Origin: Flavobacteriaceae bacterium CG2_30_31_66
Lineage (GTDB): Bacteria; Bacteroidota; Bacteroidia; Flavobacteriales; Flavobacteriaceae
NCBI GenBank assembly: GCA_001873065.1
Contig: MNYM01000037.1
Span: forward strand, 62,001-126,000
Reading direction: 5' to 3'
DNA length: 64,000 nt
Made by a program: the position numbers and the translations under genes
The notes under the pieces: generated by a model
What the model saw: the letters and a program-made list of their open reading frames with translations, nothing else
Database searches by the model: none
Told to the model about the DNA's origin: nothing
Shown here: positions 59,432 to 64,000 of the stretch, piece by piece
Numbering within the stretch: the stretch's first letter is position 1
Layout of the letters: the number at the start of each line of letters is the position of its first letter

Positions 59432-60937
59432 ATGAATTTAAAAAATTATTTTTTCTACTTATTGATATCATTTATGATGATAAACTGTGATACAAAACAA
59501 GATATATTGACAATAGATGTTTATGAAACTTCTGCTAATGGAAACAAATTAACAAAATTAGAGAATTTCTTAATAGATGAAAAAGCCGACAGTTTGGCAA
59601 CCATTACACTTTTTCCTGCAAAAAAACGTCAAAAAATTACTGGTTTTGGAGGTTCTTTTACGGAATCATCCGCTTATTTATTGAATAAATTAAGCAGAAA
59701 AAATAGAGAACAAATTATAGAAGCCTATTTTGGGGAAAGTGGTGCAAAATATTCGTTGACGAGAACTCACATGAATTCATGTGATTTTTCTTTAGGACAG
59801 TATTCTTATGCTCCAGTTGCTGATGACAAGGAATTGAAATATTTTACAATTGACGAGGATAAAGAGGATTTGATTCCGATGATTCTAAATGCTATGAAAG
59901 TTTCCAAAGATGGATTTAAAATTTTGGCTTCACCTTGGACAGCTCCACCTTGGATGAAAGATAACAATGCTTGGACAGCAGGAAAACTATTACCAGAATA
60001 TTATGATACTTGGGCATTATTTTTTTCAAAATATGTAACAGCTTACAAAGATGAAGGTATAGATATTTGGGGTTTTACTGTTGAAAATGAACCATTTGGA
60101 AATGATGGAAATTGGGAAAGTATGCATTATACACCTGATGAAATGACCAATTTTGTACAACATTATTTAGGACCAAGATTAGCAACTGATTATCCCGAAG
60201 TCAAAATTTTAGGCTATGATCAAAACCGAGAACATTTAAAAGAATGGATAGATTCACAATTCAAAAACGAAGAAACTTCAAAATATTTTGAAGGAACAGC
60301 TATTCATTGGTATGCAAGTACGTTTCATTATTTTCCTGAAGAATTGCAATATGCACATCAAAAAGCACCCAATAAATATTTAATTCAATCTGAAGCTTGC
60401 ATAGATGCACAAGTTCCAAGGTGGAATGACGATGCCTGGTATTGGAAAAAAGAAGCCACAGATTGGGGATGGACTTGGGCACCTGAAAAAGACAAATACA
60501 TGCACCCAAAATATGCCCCAGTTCATAGATATGCCAGAGATATTATTGGCTGTTTAAATAATTGGGTTGATGGTTGGATTGATTGGAACATGGTTTTGAA
60601 CACACAAGGAGGTCCAAATTGGTTTAAAAATTGGTGTGTTGCTCCAGTAATTGTGGACACTGAAAAAGATGAGGTTTATTTTACGCCTTTGTATTATACA
60701 CTGTCTCATTTCAGCAAATTTATAAGACCAGAAGCTACTGTGTTTGAAGTTGAAAATACTGATAAAGCAATCATGGTTACAGCTGCAGAAAATCCTGATG
60801 GGAGTATAGCAGTGGTTGTTTTTAACGAAACAAATCAATCAAAAAATATTCAATTAATACTTGCTAGTCAAAAGGTTAGCATTAAAATGAATGGACAATC
60901 AATTCAAACAATTGTAATCCCTAATCAAGAAAATTAA
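59432..60937 (+). CDS. GH30 beta-glucosidase or beta-1,6-glucanase lipoprotein
   Basis: A 501-residue lipoprotein (MNLKNYFFYLLISFMMINC, Cys19). GH30 features are RQKITGFGGSFTESSAYLLN, YSLTRTHMNSCDFSLGQYSY, ILASPWTAPPWMKDNNAWTA, acid/base Glu220 in GFTVENEPFG, nucleophile Glu321 in LIQSEACID, and GCLNNWVDGWIDWNMVLNTQ. The C-terminal beta-sandwich (VTAAENPDGSIAVVVFNETN) is present. GH30_1 and GH30_3 enzymes hydrolyse beta-1,6-glucosyl links or act as beta-glucosidases, so this enzyme probably removes the beta-1,6 branches of laminarin. It follows the GH17 gene by 11 bp. Confidence 0.9.
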   Translation: MNLKNYFFYLLISFMMINCDTKQDILTIDVYETSANGNKLTKLENFLIDEKADSLATITLFPAKKRQKITGFGGSFTESSAYLLNKLSRKNREQIIEAYFGESGAKYSLTRTHMNSCDFSLGQYSYAPVADDKELKYFTIDEDKEDLIPMILNAMKVSKDGFKILASPWTAPPWMKDNNAWTAGKLLPEYYDTWALFFSKYVTAYKDEGIDIWGFTVENEPFGNDGNWESMHYTPDEMTNFVQHYLGPRLATDYPEVKILGYDQNREHLKEWIDSQFKNEETSKYFEGTAIHWYASTFHYFPEELQYAHQKAPNKYLIQSEACIDAQVPRWNDDAWYWKKEATDWGWTWAPEKDKYMHPKYAPVHRYARDIIGCLNNWVDGWIDWNMVLNTQGGPNWFKNWCVAPVIVDTEKDEVYFTPLYYTLSHFSKFIRPEATVFEVENTDKAIMVTAAENPDGSIAVVVFNETNQSKNIQLILASQKVSIKMNGQSIQTIVIPNQEN

Positions 60938-60960
60938 ATCTAACTAACTAAAATCGAAAT

Positions 60961-62469
60961 ATGAAAAATTATGTAACTCCAGTCAGAGATAGAGTTCCGT
61001 TAGGACAAAAAGCAGCATTTGGTGCAGGGCATTTAGTATTAAATTTATTACCAGGTGCTTTAGGTGTTTTTATGTTCTTTTTATTAACAGCATTTGGAAT
61101 GGATCCATTTTTAGCTGGTTTATTAGGAGGTTTACCAAGAATATTTGATGCTTTGACAGATCCAATTATGGGTTTTATTTCCGATAATACCAATTCTAAA
61201 TGGGGTAGAAGAAGACCTTATATTTTTGTAGGAGCTATATTAAGTGGAATTTTGTTTGCTCTTTTGTGGCAAATGAATCCTGAAAATTCACAAAGTTATA
61301 ATTTTTGGTATTTTTTAATTATGTCCATGGTTTTTTTGATAGGAAATACCATGTTTGCAACACCTTTAGTTGGTTTGGGATATGAAATGACTTCTGATTA
61401 CAATGAACGAACTCGATTAATGGCTTTTTCTCAAACAATAGGACAAATTGCTTGGATGATTGTACCATGGTTTTGGATTATTATAAGTGATCCAAATATG
61501 CTTCCAATTTCTGCTGAGGATGTTAGTAGAATTGCTTCTTTAGGATTGTCTGAAGCTGAATCAGCAAAAGTATCTTTAGAGGCTGTTCAAGCTAATGGAG
61601 TTCGAAAATTATCAATTATAGTTGGAGTTGCTTGTTTGATTCTAGGTGTCTTACCAGCGTTTTTCTGTAAAGGTATTGATTCCGCAAACATGGACAATAG
61701 AAAGAAAATTACTTTCAGCACTCTAGGATCTAATATGAAAGATCTTTTTAAAGGAATTGCACAAGTTTCTAAAAACAAACCTTTTTTGAAATTATGTGGT
61801 GCTACTTTTTTGGTTTTTAATGGTTTTCAAATGGTAGCTTCTTTTAGTTTTTTTATCATTGTTTTTTACATGTATAAGGGTAGTTATGCAGATGCTGGCA
61901 ATTGGCCTGCTTGGTTTTCAACTGTAACAGCATTAGTTACAGCTTTTGGAGTAATTCCAATCGTTAGCTTTTTAGCAAATAAATTTGGTAAGCGTCAGGC
62001 ATTTATCATTTCAACAGCACTTTCTATTATCGGTTATATTTTAAAATGGTGGGCTTTTGATAAAGACAATCCATTTTTAATTTTCATGCCAATTCCATTC
62101 ATGGCTTTTGGGTTGGGAGGCTTGTTTACATTGATGATGAGTATGACAGCAGATGTGTGTGATTTGGATGAATTGGAAAATGGAATGCCACGTAAAGAAG
62201 GAACTTTTGGAGCTATTTATTGGTGGATGGTAAAATTAGGACAAGCTTTGGCTTTAGTTTTAGGTGGAGCAGTGTTGAAGTTTGTTGGATTTGATGGTGC
62301 AGCTGCTCAACAATCTGCAGAAACTATGACAAGTTTACGATTGGCAGATGTTATAATTCCTTCTGTAACTGCTGGAATTGCGATTTTAATTATGTGGAGT
62401 TATAGTTTAAGTGAAAGTAGAGCCAAAAAAATCAAAGAACAATTAATCGAACGTAGAGGAGAATTATAA
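60961..62469 (+). CDS. GPH/MelB-type sugar:cation symporter (inner membrane)
   Basis: A 502-residue, roughly 12-helix transporter that probably imports laminaribiose or longer laminari-oligosaccharides. GPH hallmarks are FGAGHLVLNLLPGALGVFMF, DALTDPIMGFISDNTNSKWG with the RRRPY loop, GNTMFATPLVGLGYEMTSDY and second-half motif ANKFGKRQAF. DVCDLDELENGMPRKEGTFG is near the C-terminal half, typical of the family. It lies between GH30 and a cytoplasmic GH17, so imported chains can be processed inside the cell. It is distinct from the MFS transporter of the alpha-glucan locus in motifs and membrane arrangement. Confidence 0.9.
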   Translation: MKNYVTPVRDRVPLGQKAAFGAGHLVLNLLPGALGVFMFFLLTAFGMDPFLAGLLGGLPRIFDALTDPIMGFISDNTNSKWGRRRPYIFVGAILSGILFALLWQMNPENSQSYNFWYFLIMSMVFLIGNTMFATPLVGLGYEMTSDYNERTRLMAFSQTIGQIAWMIVPWFWIIISDPNMLPISAEDVSRIASLGLSEAESAKVSLEAVQANGVRKLSIIVGVACLILGVLPAFFCKGIDSANMDNRKKITFSTLGSNMKDLFKGIAQVSKNKPFLKLCGATFLVFNGFQMVASFSFFIIVFYMYKGSYADAGNWPAWFSTVTALVTAFGVIPIVSFLANKFGKRQAFIISTALSIIGYILKWWAFDKDNPFLIFMPIPFMAFGLGGLFTLMMSMTADVCDLDELENGMPRKEGTFGAIYWWMVKLGQALALVLGGAVLKFVGFDGAAAQQSAETMTSLRLADVIIPSVTAGIAILIMWSYSLSESRAKKIKEQLIERRGEL

Positions 62470-62489
62470 AAATAAAAATCAATTAAGCA

Positions 62490-63413
62490 ATGTCATATAG
62501 AGAAGAACATTATTTTAAACCTAATCATGCTAATCATATTAGTGAATCAGGACAACAGGGAGTAGATTTTTTGAACTATTCCAGTGAAGATTTAGTGAAA
62601 CTTTGGAGAGAAACCTTGAAAAAAGGAATGCATGGAATTTGTTTCAGTATGTATGAAGATGGTCAAAAACCTGGAGATACTATCACCGAAGAGCAAGTAG
62701 AACGTAGAATCAAAATTTTAAAACATTATGCAAAATGGATTCGTTCTTTTTCATGTATTGAAGGAAATGAAAATATTCCAAGAATTGCCAAAAAACACGG
62801 AATGAAAAATTTAGTAGGTGCTTGGTTGGGTGATGATATGGAAAAAAATGAACAAGAAATTGAAGGATTAATACAGTTAGCTAAAGAAGGATGTGTTGAT
62901 ATTGCTGCTGTTGGAAACGAAGTTTTGTACAGAAAAGATTTAACGGAGCAACAATTATTAGATTACATTCTTCGTGTAAAAGAAGCATTAAGAGGAATGA
63001 ATATTCCAGTTGGTTATGTTGATGCCTATTATGAATTTTCTCACAGACCTGCAATTACAGAGGTTTGTGATGTGATTTTATCAAACTGTTATCCTTATTG
63101 GGAAGGTTGCAGCATAGATTACTCACTGGCTCATATGCAACAAATGTTTAGTATTGCTTCTCATGCAGGACAAGGAAAAAAGGTAATCATTACAGAAACT
63201 GGATGGCCAAGTCAAGGAGGTAGTTTGGGTGGTGCACATTCAAACGCAGAAAATGCGATGAAGTATTTTATCAACGCTCAAGCATGGTCAGCAAAAGATA
63301 ATATTGAGATGTTTTATTTCTCGTCTTTTGATGAATCTTGGAAAGTTGGCGCAGAAGGTGATGTAGGAGCTTATTGGGGATTGTGGGACAAAAACGAAAA
63401 TTTAAAATTTTAA
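62490..63413 (+). CDS. Cytoplasmic GH17-like beta-1,3-glucanase
   Basis: A 307-residue protein without signal peptide or lipobox (opening MSYREEHYFKPNHANHISES), implying action in the cytoplasm. The GH17 pattern is clear: GICFSMYEDGQKPGDTI, IRSFSCIEGNENIPRIAKKH, acid/base Glu144 in AAVGNEVLYRK, nucleophile Glu236 in IITETGWPSQGG and FYFSSFDESWKVGAEGD near the end. It follows the symporter by 20 bp. It may trim imported laminari-oligosaccharides for the GH149-type phosphorylase. A beta-1,3-glucosyltransferase activity, known for some GH17 enzymes, is an alternative. Confidence 0.87.
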   Translation: MSYREEHYFKPNHANHISESGQQGVDFLNYSSEDLVKLWRETLKKGMHGICFSMYEDGQKPGDTITEEQVERRIKILKHYAKWIRSFSCIEGNENIPRIAKKHGMKNLVGAWLGDDMEKNEQEIEGLIQLAKEGCVDIAAVGNEVLYRKDLTEQQLLDYILRVKEALRGMNIPVGYVDAYYEFSHRPAITEVCDVILSNCYPYWEGCSIDYSLAHMQQMFSIASHAGQGKKVIITETGWPSQGGSLGGAHSNAENAMKYFINAQAWSAKDNIEMFYFSSFDESWKVGAEGDVGAYWGLWDKNENLKF

Positions 63414-63660
63414 CAAAATAACGTAATCAATTTGTGTGGATTTTTCATTCAATTGAAACACGACAGCATAATTTTCCGTAAGCTATGATTTTAATAAAGT
63501 ATCAAAATCACTAGCTTTTAGAGGGAAAATATTTAAAAATAAAAATACTTGAAACATATTTTTTAATGTTGTAGTGTTCATGTAGTGGTGAATAATTCGT
63601 ATTTAAAAGATTATAGTTGTAACATTGGACAAATTATTAATACTTAACACTTTTATTATT
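63414..63660. other. Intergenic region before the secreted module protein
   Basis: A 247-bp AT-rich gap. The only regulatory hint is TATAGTTG (63612-63619), a 7-of-8 match to TAnnTTTG, 42 bp before the start codon. No strong hairpin terminator for the symporter/GH17 operon was recognised. Confidence 0.3.
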
Positions 63661-64000
63661 ATGAAAAAAATTACATTATTATTTGCCTTATTGATATCAT
63701 CAATAGGGTTTTCTCAAGACCTTATACTTGGTTTTGAAGGAAGTGAAAGCGGAGGGGTTGCTGGCGCACCATTTGGAAACATGGCTGCTCCAACTCTAGT
63801 CACTGGAACCGGCACAAATACTTCACAAGTTTTACAAATTGTTGGAAATATCAATGGTGAAGTTTGGCAAGGAATCAACTTAACGTTAACAGAAAAAGTT
63901 GATTTGACAAACACACAAACAATGACCATTGATGTAATGTCTGCAACACCAATTACTTTTTTAGTAAAAGTTAATGGAGGTTTAAACGGTGCACCAGAGG
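63661..64000 (+). CDS. Secreted protein with glucan-binding-type module, truncated by the window edge
   Basis: The first 113 residues are visible. A signal peptide (MKKITLLFALLISSIGFSQ) is followed by a module with GFEGSESGG, FGNMAAPTLV, GEVWQGINL and TMTIDVMSATPITFLVKVN. These landmarks align with FEGAAP, FGNIAATEVI, SEVWAGTFF and KTWSPKSGAVIKMKLEN of the duplicated module in the lipoprotein at 43381. It is therefore probably another laminarin-binding or laminarin-degrading secreted protein, with catalytic or T9SS domains beyond the right edge. It is preceded by a 247-bp gap, in which a weak -7-like TATAGTTG lies at 63612-63619. Confidence 0.75.
   Translation, partial: MKKITLLFALLISSIGFSQDLILGFEGSESGGVAGAPFGNMAAPTLVTGTGTNTSQVLQIVGNINGEVWQGINLTLTEKVDLTNTQTMTIDVMSATPITFLVKVNGGLNGAPE

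Noticed and set aside
1..64000. tRNA, rRNA, insertion sequences or prophage genes
   Set aside because: No cloverleaf-like or ribosomal sequence, transposase, integrase or phage structural gene was recognised on either strand.

Overview
The window is AT-rich chromosomal DNA from a glycan-degrading member of the Bacteroidota, most likely a marine flavobacterium (Polaribacter-like genera fit, but the species is inferred). The evidence is: SusC/SusD pairs, lipoproteins with a Cys near residue 20, type IX secretion (T9SS) C-terminal domains, a KDO-8-P synthase, almost no Shine-Dalgarno sequences, and promoters of the Bacteroidota form (TTG, about 17-23 nt, TAnnTTTG). No tRNA, rRNA, CRISPR array, insertion sequence or integrase was seen.

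Layout. Positions 1-4.2 kb hold housekeeping genes: a truncated kdsA, an M28 peptidase lipoprotein, a DUF4136 lipoprotein, a small outer-membrane barrel protein and the murein-recycling ligase mpl, with a cluster of 11-bp tandem repeats before mpl. Positions 4.5-5.9 kb hold a PqqD/HPr-kinase-like protein next to a 60-residue leader-like peptide, a possible peptide-modification locus.

Positions 5.9-35.3 kb are an alpha-glucan (starch/glycogen/maltodextrin) utilisation locus. The minus-strand arm is susC, susD, susE-like, a susF-like protein with three repeated glycan-binding modules, a T9SS-exported GH13 amylase and a second T9SS cargo protein. A divergent LacI-type regulator separates it from the plus-strand arm: MFS sugar transporter, beta-phosphoglucomutase, GH65 maltose phosphorylase, GH13, esterase, GH31, two more GH13 enzymes and a SusB-type GH97. 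The inferred flow is surface cleavage, TonB-dependent uptake, periplasmic trimming, inner-membrane import of maltose or maltodextrin, phosphorolysis to beta-glucose-1-P and isomerisation to glucose-6-P.

Two tiny membrane-protein genes (35.3-35.6 kb, minus strand) and a SusR-like one-protein sensor (35.8-38.6 kb) form the junction. Positions 38.8-64 kb are a beta-1,3(1,6)-glucan (laminarin-type) locus: susC, susD, two PKD-type surface-binding lipoproteins, a clan GH-A hydrolase fused to a predicted beta-barrel, a further binding lipoprotein, a GH16 laminarinase, a GH149-type beta-1,3-glucan phosphorylase, GH3, lipoprotein GH17, GH30, a GPH-type transporter, a cytoplasmic GH17 and the start of a secreted protein that reuses a binding module from the surface lipoproteins. 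The presence of cytoplasmic GH17 and phosphorylase suggests that laminari-oligosaccharides, not only glucose, cross the inner membrane.

The most unusual items are the hydrolase/beta-barrel fusion, the RRE-kinase plus mini-peptide pair, a LacI-type operator lying exactly between the two promoter elements of the first susC, mutually exclusive hairpins over the start codon of the first MFS gene, and a shared promoter element in the laminarin locus.
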